Source: an uncultured Prevotellaceae bacterium (GTDB lineage: Bacteria; Bacteroidota; Bacteroidia; Bacteroidales; Bacteroidaceae). From it: 45,764 nucleotides of DNA. The notes under the pieces are model-generated. The model was not told where the DNA came from. It ran no database searches and saw nothing but the letters and a program-made list of their open reading frames with translations. The stretch covers positions 1 through 45,764 of the forward strand of contig CALEPV010000005.1 of NCBI GenBank assembly GCA_937910905.1, in the 5' to 3' direction. The translations under genes and the position numbers were made by a program. The first letter of the stretch is position 1, and each line of letters opens with the position of its first letter. This document shows, one piece after another, positions 1 to 7,934 of this stretch.

Positions 1-2
1 CG

Positions 3-107
3 GTTAGTGATATTAGTGATATCATATTTCCCAAAATCATATGTAGCAAGTGGGGTAATACGACTTATATTGGGCAGATGGATAAACAAAACATGAATCA
101 ATATTAA
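3..107 (+). CDS. Possible 3' end of a gene entering from the left edge
   Basis: Frame 3 is open from the window edge to a TAA at 105-107 (34 codons, no start inside). The composition is AT-rich, unlike the GC-richer genes to the right. No family is recognisable from 34 residues. It could be the tail of a gene or chance open frame; the latter is quite possible at this length. Confidence 0.25.
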   Translation, partial: VSDISDIIFPKIICSKWGNTTYIGQMDKQNMNQY

Positions 108-125
108 TTCAGCGGACACTACTTA

Positions 126-229
126 AGTGATGGTTAAAAAATAACTTGGGACGATTATATAGGAGAGAGATGACAAATAAGCTCAAAAATATGAGTCAAA
201 TCGTCCCCACTTATTATTTAATCATCACT
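126..229. repeat. 31-bp imperfect inverted repeat with 42-nt loop
   Basis: The left arm at 126-156 and right arm at 199-229 are reverse complements over 31 bp with about five mismatches; both arms begin or end with AGTGATG/CATCACT and contain GGGACGATT/AATCGTCC. The region is AT-rich. It could be a remnant of a mobile element, a large terminator-like hairpin, or a regulatory structure. The rest of 1-290 shows no gene I can support. Confidence 0.6.
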
Positions 230-290
230 AATTTGGTGTAAAGTGCTGTGAAAAAGGCTTAAGGGTGTGCTGTGTTTGGCACTTTTTCCG

Positions 291-298
291 TACTTTCG
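291..298 (+). promoter_or_regulatory. Putative -7 promoter element upstream of relA
   Basis: TACTTTCG resembles the Bacteroidetes -7 box TAnnTTTG with one deviation. No TTTG lies at the usual 19-21 bp spacing upstream, so the call is tentative. It would give a leader of roughly 70 nt before the ATG at 376, made largely of short repeated words. Confidence 0.35.
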
Positions 299-309
299 CA
301 GTAGCAAAT

Positions 310-391
310 GCCAATTGTACATTGTACATTGCCAATTGTACAATTGTAAATTGCCAAATCATCAAATCGTGAATCATGAATCGTGAATTGA
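310..391 (+). repeat. Short-word repeats across the relA leader and start codon
   Basis: GCCAATTGTAC-type units start at 310, 331 and 353, followed by heptamers of the form (G/A)AATC(G/A)T at 364, 371 and 378. The relA ATG (376-378) lies inside the heptamer run, so the first residues of the protein are encoded by the repeat. Confidence 0.7.
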
Positions 392-2592
392 ATACGCTCA
401 CTGAGGCTGAACGTGGGCAGGTCACCAGCCTCTACCGCCAACTGTTGCCGCTGGTGTCGGCTGAGTTCAAGCCCGACGACTTCACCAAGCTGCGCAGCTA
501 CCTCCAGGCTGCTGCCGACACTCCCGCGATGGAGCGCGACATATTCGGGCTGCACCCCCTGCTGATAAACCTGCAGACGGCGCAGATAGTGGCTACGGAG
601 ATTGGCATGACGCGCGGGGCGATACTGGCTGTGCTGCTCTACGAGCTGGTGCTGACCAATCAGGCCACGCCCGAGCAGCTGAAGCGCGACTTCGGCGACG
701 AAGTGGGGGTGATAGTGCACGGGCTGTGCCGCATACATGAGCTCTACGAGAAGAACCCCGTAGTGGAGAGCGAGAACTTCCGCTCGCTGCTGCTGTCGTT
801 TGCCGAGGACATGAGGGTGATACTGGTGGTGATAGCATCAAGACTGTGCGTGATGCGGCAGATCAAGGACTCGGACAACGAGACGGCCCGCCAGCGCGTG
901 TCGATGGAGGCGGCCTATCTGTACGCACCGCTGGCACACAAGCTGGGCCTCTACCGCTTGAAGAGCGAGCTGGAGGACCTCTCGCTGAAGTATCTGGAGC
1001 ACGATGCCTACTATCATATAAAGGAGAAGCTCAATGCCACCAAGCGCAGCCGCGATGCCTACATAGGGCGATTCATCGAACCCATACAGCAGAAGCTCGA
1101 AGCAGCTGGCCTGAAGTTCCACATGAAAGGGCGCACCAAGAGCATACACAGCATCTGGCAGAAGATGAAGAAGCAGCGCTGCCAGTTCGAGGGGGTGTAC
1201 GACCTGTTCGCCATACGCATCATCCTCGACGCACCGCTGGAGCAGGAAAAAAGCCAGTGCTGGCAGGTGTTCAGCATCATAACAGATATGTACCAGCCCA
1301 ACCCCAAGCGTATGCGCGACTGGCTCTCCATACCGAAGAGCAACGGCTACGAGAGCCTGCACATCACCGTGCTGGGGCCTGAGCAGAAATGGGTGGAGGT
1401 GCAGATACGCACGGAGCGCATGGACGAGATAGCCGAACGCGGCTTGGCTGCACACTGGCGCTACAAGGGCGTGAAGGGCGGCGAAGCCGACGTGGAGACG
1501 TGGCTGCAGGGCATACGCAGCGCTCTGGAGGCTGGCGATGACATGCAGCTGATGGATCAGTTCAAGATGGATCTCTACGAGGACGAGGTGTTCGTGTTCA
1601 CACCCAAAGGCGACCTGTTCAAGCTGCCGCAGGGTGCCACGGTGCTGGACTTCGCCTACGCCATACACACCAAGGTGGGCAACAAGTGCACAGGCGGGCG
1701 CATAGGCGGCAAGCTGGTGACGCTGCGCCACCAGCTGCAGAGCGGCGACCAAGTGGAAATTCTCACCCACTCCAACCAGTACCCTAAGCAAGACTGGCTC
1801 TCGGTGGTCAAGACCGGACGTGCCCGCAGCAAGATACGGCAGGCACTGAAGGAGATGGCGGCATCGCAGGCAGCATACGCCAAGGAAGAGATGGAGCGCC
1901 GCTTCAAGAACCGCAAGGTGGAGATAGACGAAGCCACGCTGATGCACACGATGACGCGCCTGGGCTACCGTGTGGTGACGGACTTCTACAAGGCGCTGGC
2001 CGATGGCGTGCTGGATGTGAACCAGGTGCTGGACGCCTACATCGTGCAGCAGCGGCACGACCGCGGCGAACTGGTCACACAGGCCCAGAGTGCGCAGAAC
2101 TACAACCCGCAGCTGGCTGCCGACAAGCAGCAGAGACCCACGTCGGGCGACGTGCTGACCATAGACAACAATCTGCGTGGCATAGACTACTCGCTGGCCA
2201 AATGCTGCCAACCAGTGTATGGCGACCGCGTGTTCGGCTTCCTCACAGCTGGCGGAGGCATCAAAATACACCGCACCGACTGCCCCAATGCCCCTGCCCT
2301 GCGCGAACGCTACGGCTATCGCTGCATCGAAGCACAATGGGCCGGCAAGGGAGGCAGCCAGTATGCCATCACCCTACGGGTGGTGGGACAGGACGACCTG
2401 GGCATAGTGAACAACATCACCAGCATTATATCCAAGGAGGAACGCATACAGCTGCGCTCCATCAGCATAGACTCCAACGACGGGCTGTTCAGCGGCACAC
2501 TAACCGTGATGCTGGAGGACAACTCACGCCTGAAGCAGCTCATACAGAAGCTGGAAGGAGTGAAAGGCGTCAAGGCTGTGACGAGAGTGTAA
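376..2592 (+). CDS. relA: RelA-type (p)ppGpp synthetase, RelA/SpoT family
   Basis: 738 aa, normal length for a long RSH protein that makes the stringent-response alarmone (p)ppGpp on the ribosome. Order of domains: N-terminal hydrolase-like region (about 40-190), synthetase (about 240-365, with PKSNGYESLH and VEVQIRT), TGS (starting near VFVFTPKGDLF), a conserved zinc-finger-type segment with AKCCQPVYGD and HRTDCPNA, and a C-terminal ACT domain. The hydrolase is degenerate: the expected HD...ED is LLYELVL (around residues 87-93), and the usual ADRLHNM is ASRLCVM. It should therefore be a synthetase that cannot degrade (p)ppGpp, so another SpoT/RSH hydrolase is expected elsewhere. The 3' end overlaps that of the convergent CapA-like gene by 23 nt. 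Confidence 0.93.
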   Translation: MNRELNTLTEAERGQVTSLYRQLLPLVSAEFKPDDFTKLRSYLQAAADTPAMERDIFGLHPLLINLQTAQIVATEIGMTRGAILAVLLYELVLTNQATPEQLKRDFGDEVGVIVHGLCRIHELYEKNPVVESENFRSLLLSFAEDMRVILVVIASRLCVMRQIKDSDNETARQRVSMEAAYLYAPLAHKLGLYRLKSELEDLSLKYLEHDAYYHIKEKLNATKRSRDAYIGRFIEPIQQKLEAAGLKFHMKGRTKSIHSIWQKMKKQRCQFEGVYDLFAIRIILDAPLEQEKSQCWQVFSIITDMYQPNPKRMRDWLSIPKSNGYESLHITVLGPEQKWVEVQIRTERMDEIAERGLAAHWRYKGVKGGEADVETWLQGIRSALEAGDDMQLMDQFKMDLYEDEVFVFTPKGDLFKLPQGATVLDFAYAIHTKVGNKCTGGRIGGKLVTLRHQLQSGDQVEILTHSNQYPKQDWLSVVKTGRARSKIRQALKEMAASQAAYAKEEMERRFKNRKVEIDEATLMHTMTRLGYRVVTDFYKALADGVLDVNQVLDAYIVQQRHDRGELVTQAQSAQNYNPQLAADKQQRPTSGDVLTIDNNLRGIDYSLAKCCQPVYGDRVFGFLTAGGGIKIHRTDCPNAPALRERYGYRCIEAQWAGKGGSQYAITLRVVGQDDLGIVNNITSIISKEERIQLRSISIDSNDGLFSGTLTVMLEDNSRLKQLIQKLEGVKGVKAVTRV

Positions 2593-3715
2593 TCGCTCCA
2601 TCGGCGGAGATACGGATGGGGCTGCCTGCGATGTCGGCCTCGGTGAGCTGCTTGATCTCGCGAGCCACACGCAGCTCAGGGTCGGTGCGCGGGCCAACGC
2701 CCTTGGCCTGGACGAACGAATGTATCTGTCCACAGAGGAACTGCCCCTCGCGGTCTATCTTGATGGTTACTACCGGCGAATAGGCGCTGATGCCTGTGAG
2801 ACTCATGCCGTAGGGTGTGCAGAAGTTGCCCAGCGAATAGGCGATGAAGCGGCCCTTGTACACTTCCATGCACCTCACCACGTGCGGCCCATGTCCGAAC
2901 ACCACATCCGCACCATTGTCTATGCAGAAGTGGGCCAGCTGGCGCAGCGAACCGCGGTTCTCGCCCAGGAAGGTCTCCTGACCCTGCGGCAGATGGCTCT
3001 GTGTGCGCCCCTCAGCTCCGCCATGGAACGACACTACCAGGATGTCCACACCCTCTGCCTTGACAGCATCAAGTACACGCTTCACGTTGTCGAGGTTGGT
3101 GTGGCGCAGAGTGTACACATTGTGTCCGAAGGCACAGATGCCATAGCGCACACCACCCCGCTCCACGACGGCATACTCTCTCCTGCCCTGCACGCCTGAG
3201 AAGGCTATACCCAGCTGGGTCAGCGTACGCTCACCGTCCTCGATAGCCAACGGACCGAAGTCGTTGACATGATTGTTGGCCATGCTCACATAGTCGTAGC
3301 CAGCATCGAGCAGGTGCTGCCCATAGGCTGTAGGCATACGGAAGGCATAGCTGTTGGGGCCGCCACTCTTGGTGCACGAACCGCCGTCCGACAGCGCTCC
3401 CTCCAGATTGCCAAGGGCGAGGTCGGCAGCCAGCGTGTAGGGCTTCGTGTCGCGGAAGATGTCGCGTCCGCCATTGGCTGGCAACTGCTGTGTGGGATAG
3501 GTGGTACCCATCATAATGTCACCACACATGGCGATGGTCAGAGTATCAGGCGCTACAGGTTCTGGCCGGCTGGATTCCACAGGTTCTGGCCGGCTGGATT
3601 CAGCACTCTGCGACACCACAGTGTCGGCCACTACAGCAGCCGACTGATTGGAACTTGCATTGCCCGAGCACGACACTGCCACCAGCGCAACGCATAAGGT
3701 AAGTAGTTTTCTCAT
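2570..3715 (-). CDS. CapA-family (poly-gamma-glutamate synthesis type) lipoprotein
   Basis: 381 aa. The N terminus is a lipoprotein signal with the modification Cys at residue 16 (AVSC), so it is probably membrane anchored facing the periplasm or outside. A linker carries two tandem ESSRPEPV units. The catalytic-type region has the CapA family metallophosphatase-like motifs CGDIMMG, NLEGALSD, NNHVNDFG, GHGPHVV and YSLGNF. CapA proteins take part in capsule or poly-gamma-glutamate export in Gram-positives; in Bacteroidales their substrate is generally unknown. It is the last gene of the minus-strand run, 53 nt after the NlpC/P60 gene. Confidence 0.85.
   Translation of the reverse strand: MRKLLTLCVALVAVSCSGNASSNQSAAVVADTVVSQSAESSRPEPVESSRPEPVAPDTLTIAMCGDIMMGTTYPTQQLPANGGRDIFRDTKPYTLAADLALGNLEGALSDGGSCTKSGGPNSYAFRMPTAYGQHLLDAGYDYVSMANNHVNDFGPLAIEDGERTLTQLGIAFSGVQGRREYAVVERGGVRYGICAFGHNVYTLRHTNLDNVKRVLDAVKAEGVDILVVSFHGGAEGRTQSHLPQGQETFLGENRGSLRQLAHFCIDNGADVVFGHGPHVVRCMEVYKGRFIAYSLGNFCTPYGMSLTGISAYSPVVTIKIDREGQFLCGQIHSFVQAKGVGPRTDPELRVAREIKQLTEADIAGSPIRISADGAITLSSQP
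3555..3602 (-). repeat. 24-bp in-frame tandem duplication in the CapA-like gene
   Basis: Two near-perfect 24-bp copies (starting at 3555 and 3579) encode ESSRPEPV twice, in the linker just after the lipoprotein signal. The length is a multiple of three, so copy number can vary without a frameshift. Confidence 0.85.
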
Positions 3716-3768
3716 ATATCTTGGTTTTTCACTCTTTCATCCCCCACCGTGGGATTACAGGGGGACTT

Positions 3769-4458
3769 TCACTCCACAATTCTCCTTGCCCCTACGTAGC
3801 GCGAGCGATAGTAGGCAGCAGTACCGAAGTTGTCGATAGAAACCCCACGGGAGCAGGCATGTACGAACTTGAAATTGCCATCGGGCATCACCTCGCACAC
3901 CATGCCCACATGGTTGATGCGACCACGACTGCCGCCTCGGGCGAAGAACACGAGGTCGCCCACACGCAAGTTGCCTCGCTGCACAGGCACACCTTGAAGG
4001 TACTGTTCACGCGACGAGCGCGACAGCCTGATGTTCAACGCCTTATACACATAGCTGGTGAAGCCGGAGCAGTCGAATGCTGCAGGCCCGCTGGCGCCGG
4101 AACGATACGGACGCCCCAGGTACTGCATGGCCACATTGTACAGCTGCGGTCCGCTGACACCGTCTATGGCCAGCGTGCTTCCGCTGGGTGCCGATACAAC
4201 CGTACCTGCGGCGTAGCTCGTAGCCACACTGCGAGTCTCGCCACCGCCTGGCGCACCTCCGCCGGCAGGCTGAACGGCAGTCTCTGCAGCTGCAGGCACA
4301 TCGGCGTTGAGCTGACGCTGTACGCCATCGGGCTGCGGCACATACGGAGCTACCGTAGTTGCCGCATGGTGCCGATGCCACAAGCGGAACCGCTTCTGCG
4401 CCGCTGCGCTGAGCGACACAGAGAAGCAGAGCAAGGCTATGATGATACGGTTGGTCAT
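3769..4458 (-). CDS. Secreted NlpC/P60 family cysteine hydrolase
   Basis: 229 aa from the ATG at 4458. The longer open frame upstream lies inside the GNAT gene, and the chosen start gives a clean signal peptide (MTNRIIIALLCFSVSLSAAA). After a Gly/Ala/Pro linker (about 30-100) comes the NlpC/P60 domain: catalytic Cys130 in AAFDCSGF, His183 in INHVGMV and His200 in FVHAC. Family members cut peptide cross-bridges of peptidoglycan, so a cell-wall hydrolase role in the periplasm is likely. Its start overlaps the GNAT stop (ATGA), which suggests translational coupling. Confidence 0.9.
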   Translation of the reverse strand: MTNRIIIALLCFSVSLSAAAQKRFRLWHRHHAATTVAPYVPQPDGVQRQLNADVPAAAETAVQPAGGGAPGGGETRSVATSYAAGTVVSAPSGSTLAIDGVSGPQLYNVAMQYLGRPYRSGASGPAAFDCSGFTSYVYKALNIRLSRSSREQYLQGVPVQRGNLRVGDLVFFARGGSRGRINHVGMVCEVMPDGNFKFVHACSRGVSIDNFGTAAYYRSRYVGARRIVE

Positions 4459-5033
4459 GCTAACAGTTTCTGGAATACCACAGCATCGGCATACTGCCCA
4501 TCGGACAGCAGCAGCCAGTCGCGCAGTGCTGCCGACTCCACATAGCCGGCATTGCGGAACAGCTGTAGCGCAGGTGCATTGTGCACACCTATGGTGGCGC
4601 TGATCTGATGCAGATGCCACTGAGCCGCCAACTGTTCGAGTATGAACAGCGCACGCGCCGCATAGCCGCAGCCCTGGTGTGCTGGCATCACCACGACCCC
4701 CACCTCGGCACGCAGGTGCTTGGGGTCGAAGTTGAACAAGTCGGCAAAGCCCACGCTAACGGAGCTGCCTGCACCATCGGTACAACCTGCACCATCGGCA
4801 CGACCTGCACCGCCGCCAGCATCATCAGCCCTGCGCTCTATGACCAGCCTCACCTGCCGGTCACGGTAGATGTCGTTGCTGCATTCGAGCAGATACTGCC
4901 GCAAGCTCTCGCGTGAATATGGCACAGTGGTGTCGCCATAGCGCCACAGCGAGCAGTCGTTCTCCACCTCGTAGAGCAGGTCGATGTCATCGGGCTCGAT
5001 GGCACGTAGGTATATGTCACTCGAACACGTCAT
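4455..5033 (-). CDS. GNAT family N-acetyltransferase with a repeat insertion
   Basis: 192 aa. The acetyl-CoA-binding signature is visible as VGVVVMPAHQGCGYAARAL, followed by NAPALQLFRNAGY, typical of RimJ/RimL- or SpeG-like acetyltransferases. A low-complexity stretch rich in Asp, Gly and Ala (about residues 69-92) interrupts the fold before the strand SVSVGFADL, and is encoded by an 18-bp tandem repeat. The 5' end overlaps the glycosyltransferase stop by 17 nt and the 3' end overlaps the NlpC/P60 start by 4 nt. The substrate cannot be told. Confidence 0.85.
   Translation of the reverse strand: MTCSSDIYLRAIEPDDIDLLYEVENDCSLWRYGDTTVPYSRESLRQYLLECSNDIYRDRQVRLVIERRADDAGGGAGRADGAGCTDGAGSSVSVGFADLFNFDPKHLRAEVGVVVMPAHQGCGYAARALFILEQLAAQWHLHQISATIGVHNAPALQLFRNAGYVESAALRDWLLLSDGQYADAVVFQKLLA
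4768..4821 (-). repeat. 18-bp tandem repeat inside the GNAT gene
   Basis: Units start at 4768, 4786 and 4804 (plus-strand CCTGCACC at the head of each). The first two match at 15 of 18 positions and the third is partly diverged. They encode the Asp/Gly/Ala-rich insertion of the acetyltransferase, in frame. Confidence 0.8.
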
Positions 5034-6240
5034 TGGGCAGTATCAATGTCTTGGTTTGAAGCGAGAAGGTGCCCAAGCTGGCACGCAAGCCCTGGTCGTG
5101 ACCTTGGCTGAGCCACTCCAGCATGGTGGCATAGGATGTCACTTCTGTCTGATAGGTCACGTAGGTGAATGCCAGCGCAGAGCTGTCGACAGACAGATGT
5201 CCGCTTGGCACGGAGCCTGCATGATAGTATATGGTAGGTATGTTGGCCCGGCGGATGATGGGCTGCAACGCCTCCCAGCCCTCGCTGTTGCCGAAGAACA
5301 GCATCGTTTCGAGGCTGCGCTTCTCTTCCGGCGTATTGCTCCGACCCAGCAGACGGCGCACACCTGCCGTCACGAAGCAGCTGACTCTATAGGCCAGCTT
5401 CTTCAGCATGGACAACATGCCAACGACGTACACCGCAGCCTCGATAAGCATCGATGCCAGACGGTGGCGATGGGCGAAGTGCTTGCGGTAGAAGATAATC
5501 ATTGCCATGTAGAAGTTGCGTACATAGCGGAAGCTGGTGAGCTTGGTGCTCTCGCCTTTGTAGTGCAGCATACGCACTGGCAGGTACCAGTTCTGCCATT
5601 CGCCCTGCAGCAGGCGGTAGCTCAGGTCGACGTCCTCGCCGTACATGAAGAACTGCTCGTCGAGCAATCCCACCTCGTCGAGTGCCTTGCGGCGCAGCAT
5701 GGTGAAGGCACCGGACATCACTTCTATCTGATTGGCCTCAGCCATGTCCAGATAGCGCATATGGTAGTGTCCGAAGCGGCGGCTGCTGGGATACATGTTG
5801 GCCAGACCGCTCATCTTATAGAAAGCCGTTGTCGGCGTAGGCACACCGCGGCGCGACTCCCATGCGAAGCTACCGTCGCGGTTGAGCATATGTATGCCCA
5901 CACCACCCACCTCGGCGTGCTGATCCATGAACTCTAGGCAGGTACTGAGTACATCCTCGCCAATGATGGTGTCCGGATTGAGCAGCAGCACATACTCGGC
6001 ATCGGATTGCCGTATGGCCATATTGTTGGCACGTGCGAAACCGATGTTGTCCTCGTTGGCAATGAGACGGACCTGCGGATAGTGCTGCCCGACCTGCGCC
6101 ACAGAATCGTCGGGCGAGGCATTGTCCACGACCCACACATCGGCATCCAGCCCCTCACATGCACGCATCACAGAGTCCAGTGTCTGCAGCAGGAACGGCC
6201 TGACGTTGTAGCTTACTATGACAACACTGAGCTTCATCAT
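5017..6240 (-). CDS. Glycosyltransferase family 2 (rhamnosyltransferase-like)
   Basis: 407 aa. The GT-A fold is clear at the N terminus: MKLSVVIVSYNV, WVVDNASPDDS, NIGFARANNMAI and the metal-binding region LLLNPDT, then FMYGEDVDLSYR. This pattern is typical of GT2 enzymes that add sugars to surface polysaccharides, probably at the inner face of the cytoplasmic membrane. Residues after ~300 form a tail absent from minimal GT2 proteins. Two adjacent ATGs (6240, 6237) can start it; the upstream gene ends at 6237. The sugar donor and acceptor are unknown. Confidence 0.9.
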   Translation of the reverse strand: MMKLSVVIVSYNVRPFLLQTLDSVMRACEGLDADVWVVDNASPDDSVAQVGQHYPQVRLIANEDNIGFARANNMAIRQSDAEYVLLLNPDTIIGEDVLSTCLEFMDQHAEVGGVGIHMLNRDGSFAWESRRGVPTPTTAFYKMSGLANMYPSSRRFGHYHMRYLDMAEANQIEVMSGAFTMLRRKALDEVGLLDEQFFMYGEDVDLSYRLLQGEWQNWYLPVRMLHYKGESTKLTSFRYVRNFYMAMIIFYRKHFAHRHRLASMLIEAAVYVVGMLSMLKKLAYRVSCFVTAGVRRLLGRSNTPEEKRSLETMLFFGNSEGWEALQPIIRRANIPTIYYHAGSVPSGHLSVDSSALAFTYVTYQTEVTSYATMLEWLSQGHDQGLRASLGTFSLQTKTLILPNDVFE

Positions 6241-6662
6241 TTGTCGTAAGATATGCGTTCATCCTCCATACGCTCCCGCGTAGGCCACACGAAGAGAAAT
6301 GTCACAGCTGTCATCAGGGCCAGATTGCCGCAAGTGGTGTCGAGGTCGAGGAGATAGTAGTTGGACAGATTGAGCAGTAATGGCGTTTCTAACATAGCCA
6401 GCCGAACCATGCTCCACAGCTCGTACTGCCGCTCGCTGTGCACCACCCGCTGGCGTATGCCCTTGAAGGTCATCAGCTTCAGGGCCACAGGTATGAACAC
6501 CAGCGTGACACACACGCATACGATTTCAAACACATACTGCTGCTGCGGGGTGGCATCCATGGCTCCCACGGTGGCGATGTCCAGCTCGTATGCCAGCGCT
6601 ATGAGTGTGGTCAGGGCCAGAGTGATGATATAAAATGTACGAAGACGGGTTATGACAGACAT
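6237..6662 (-). CDS. Small integral membrane protein of unknown function
   Basis: 141 aa with four likely membrane helices (about 8-26, 43-63, 88-105 and 112-127) and a charged tail ending RERMEDERISYDK. I do not recognise a characterised family. It sits between recR (6 nt upstream) and the glycosyltransferase 2 gene (4-nt overlap), so it is probably cotranscribed with them; a link to envelope polysaccharide work is inference only. Confidence 0.75.
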   Translation of the reverse strand: MSVITRLRTFYIITLALTTLIALAYELDIATVGAMDATPQQQYVFEIVCVCVTLVFIPVALKLMTFKGIRQRVVHSERQYELWSMVRLAMLETPLLLNLSNYYLLDLDTTCGNLALMTAVTFLFVWPTRERMEDERISYDK

Positions 6663-6668
6663 AGTGTA

Positions 6669-7241
6669 TTAAACTCGATAGGGTTGACGGTCGGTGATGC
6701 TGCGTCCCAGCGTCAGCTCGTCGGTATAGTGAAGTTGATTGTTCTGCGCCACGCCGCGTGCAATGCTGGTGATACGTACACCCTCATGCGGCAGCTTGCG
6801 GTAGATGTAGAAGTTGGTGGTGTCGCCCTCCATCGTGGGACTCAGCGCGAAGATCACCTCGCGTACGCCTCCGGCAGCCACGCGATCCACGAGGCTCTGT
6901 ATCTCCAGGTCCTGCGGTCCGATGCCGTCCATCGGCGATATGATGCCTCCCAGCACGTGGTACACTCCACGATACTGCTGCGTAGCTTCGATAGCCATCA
7001 CGTCCTGCACGGTCTCCACCACGCACAGCGTTGAGTGGTCGCGACTGGGCGAAGCACAGATGTTGCAGGTGTCGGTGTCGGATATGTTGTGGCACACGTG
7101 GCAGTAGCGCACATTCTCCACCAGCTCCTCTATGCTGTGAGCCAGAGCCATGTTGCTCTCAGGTTCGCGTCGCAGCATATGCAACACAAGGCGCAAGGCT
7201 GTCTTGCGCCCGATGCCTGGGAGTGTTGAGATTTGCTCCAC
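6669..7241 (-). CDS. recR: Recombination mediator RecR, start codon uncertain
   Basis: 190 aa from a GTG at 7241. RecR works with RecF/RecO to load RecA at gaps. Visible: the helix-hairpin-helix STLPGIGRKTALRL, a C4 zinc finger (CHVCH...CNIC), and a Toprim segment with YHVLGGIISPMDG. RecR normally has about 10-17 residues before this point. The frame continues upstream from the GTG as PSSYLERAV, which resembles the usual RecR N terminus, but then enters a heptamer repeat and reaches no ATG, GTG or TTG before an in-frame stop at 7353-7355. Either the GTG is used, giving a shortened protein, or initiation is at a near-cognate codon upstream. Confidence 0.9.
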   Translation of the reverse strand: MEQISTLPGIGRKTALRLVLHMLRREPESNMALAHSIEELVENVRYCHVCHNISDTDTCNICASPSRDHSTLCVVETVQDVMAIEATQQYRGVYHVLGGIISPMDGIGPQDLEIQSLVDRVAAGGVREVIFALSPTMEGDTTNFYIYRKLPHEGVRITSIARGVAQNNQLHYTDELTLGRSITDRQPYRV

Positions 7242-7274
7242 GGCACGCTCTAAGTATGATGAGGGAAGGGAGGT

Positions 7275-7344
7275 GATAGTTGAAAGCTGATAGCTGAGGG
7301 TTGAAGGTTGAAGGTTGAGGGTTGAGGGTTGAGGGTTGAAAGTT
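7275..7344 (-). repeat. Ten heptamers (GANNGNT) abutting recR
   Basis: Ten consecutive 7-bp units in perfect register from 7275 to 7344; on the plus strand each fits GANNGNT, most being GAGGGTT or GAAGGTT. The array fills nearly the whole gap between the acyltransferase stop (7348) and the recR reading frame. Confidence 0.9.
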
Positions 7345-7347
7345 GGG

Positions 7348-7917
7348 TTAGCTTATCCTGCCCATTATCTTGGCTGGCACGCCGTAGGCAACGCTGTTGG
7401 CTGGTATGCTCTTGGTAACGACGCTGCCAGCTCCTACCACCGTGTGACATCCTATGCTGATGCCCGCCGTGATGGTCACATTGGCTCCAATCCACACATC
7501 GTCGTCGATGATTATCGGAGCTGTGGTCACAGGATGCTCGTCTATTCGCTTGCTCGCATCGCTGAAGCCGTGGTTCAGGCCCGACACCACCACACCCTGC
7601 GCCAGATTGACGTGCGAGCCGATGGTCACAGGACCGATGATAGTGTTGTGAAGGCCTATGCGAGTATTGTCGCCAATGACGACATCGCCCACAGCATTGT
7701 TCACGCACGAATAGCTCTCCACCACGCTATGCTCGCCCAGCTCGAACTTGTGCCAAGGCACAACGTCCATGCGGGATGAGCTGTAGATGTGGCTGGACCA
7801 CGCACAGTCGGTGAACAAGGGTCTCAGCAGGCGCACCCACCATCGTGGTCGCGACAACGTGGGATTGATAACACACCAATGTAGGTAGCGCTTCAGTATG
7901 GGACGGTTGTTGAGCAT
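7348..7917 (-). CDS. Left-handed beta-helix (hexapeptide) acyltransferase
   Basis: 189 aa. The second half is a hexapeptide-repeat beta helix (GDVVIGDNTRIG, GPVTIGSHVNLAQG, IDDDVWIGANVTI, ISIGCHTVVGAGSVV) with the usual end AYGVPAKIMG. The conserved His in GLNHGF is the likely catalytic base. Relatives (maltose or colanic acid O-acetyltransferase type) put an acetyl group from acetyl-CoA onto a sugar. Its place 17 nt after a glycosyltransferase supports O-acetylation of a surface glycan. Confidence 0.88.
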   Translation of the reverse strand: MLNNRPILKRYLHWCVINPTLSRPRWWVRLLRPLFTDCAWSSHIYSSSRMDVVPWHKFELGEHSVVESYSCVNNAVGDVVIGDNTRIGLHNTIIGPVTIGSHVNLAQGVVVSGLNHGFSDASKRIDEHPVTTAPIIIDDDVWIGANVTITAGISIGCHTVVGAGSVVTKSIPANSVAYGVPAKIMGRIS

Positions 7918-7934
7918 ATGTCTGTCTGTGTGTG

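Noticed and set aside
838..2337. 499-codon open frame on the minus strand, antisense to relA
   Set aside because: It is a shadow frame produced by GC-rich third positions; its translation is rich in His, Val, Leu and Ala with no domain pattern, whereas the plus-strand frame has full RelA motifs.
4984..5937. 317-codon plus-strand frame across the glycosyltransferase 2 gene
   Set aside because: Shadow frame; composition is atypical and the opposite strand encodes a clear GT2.
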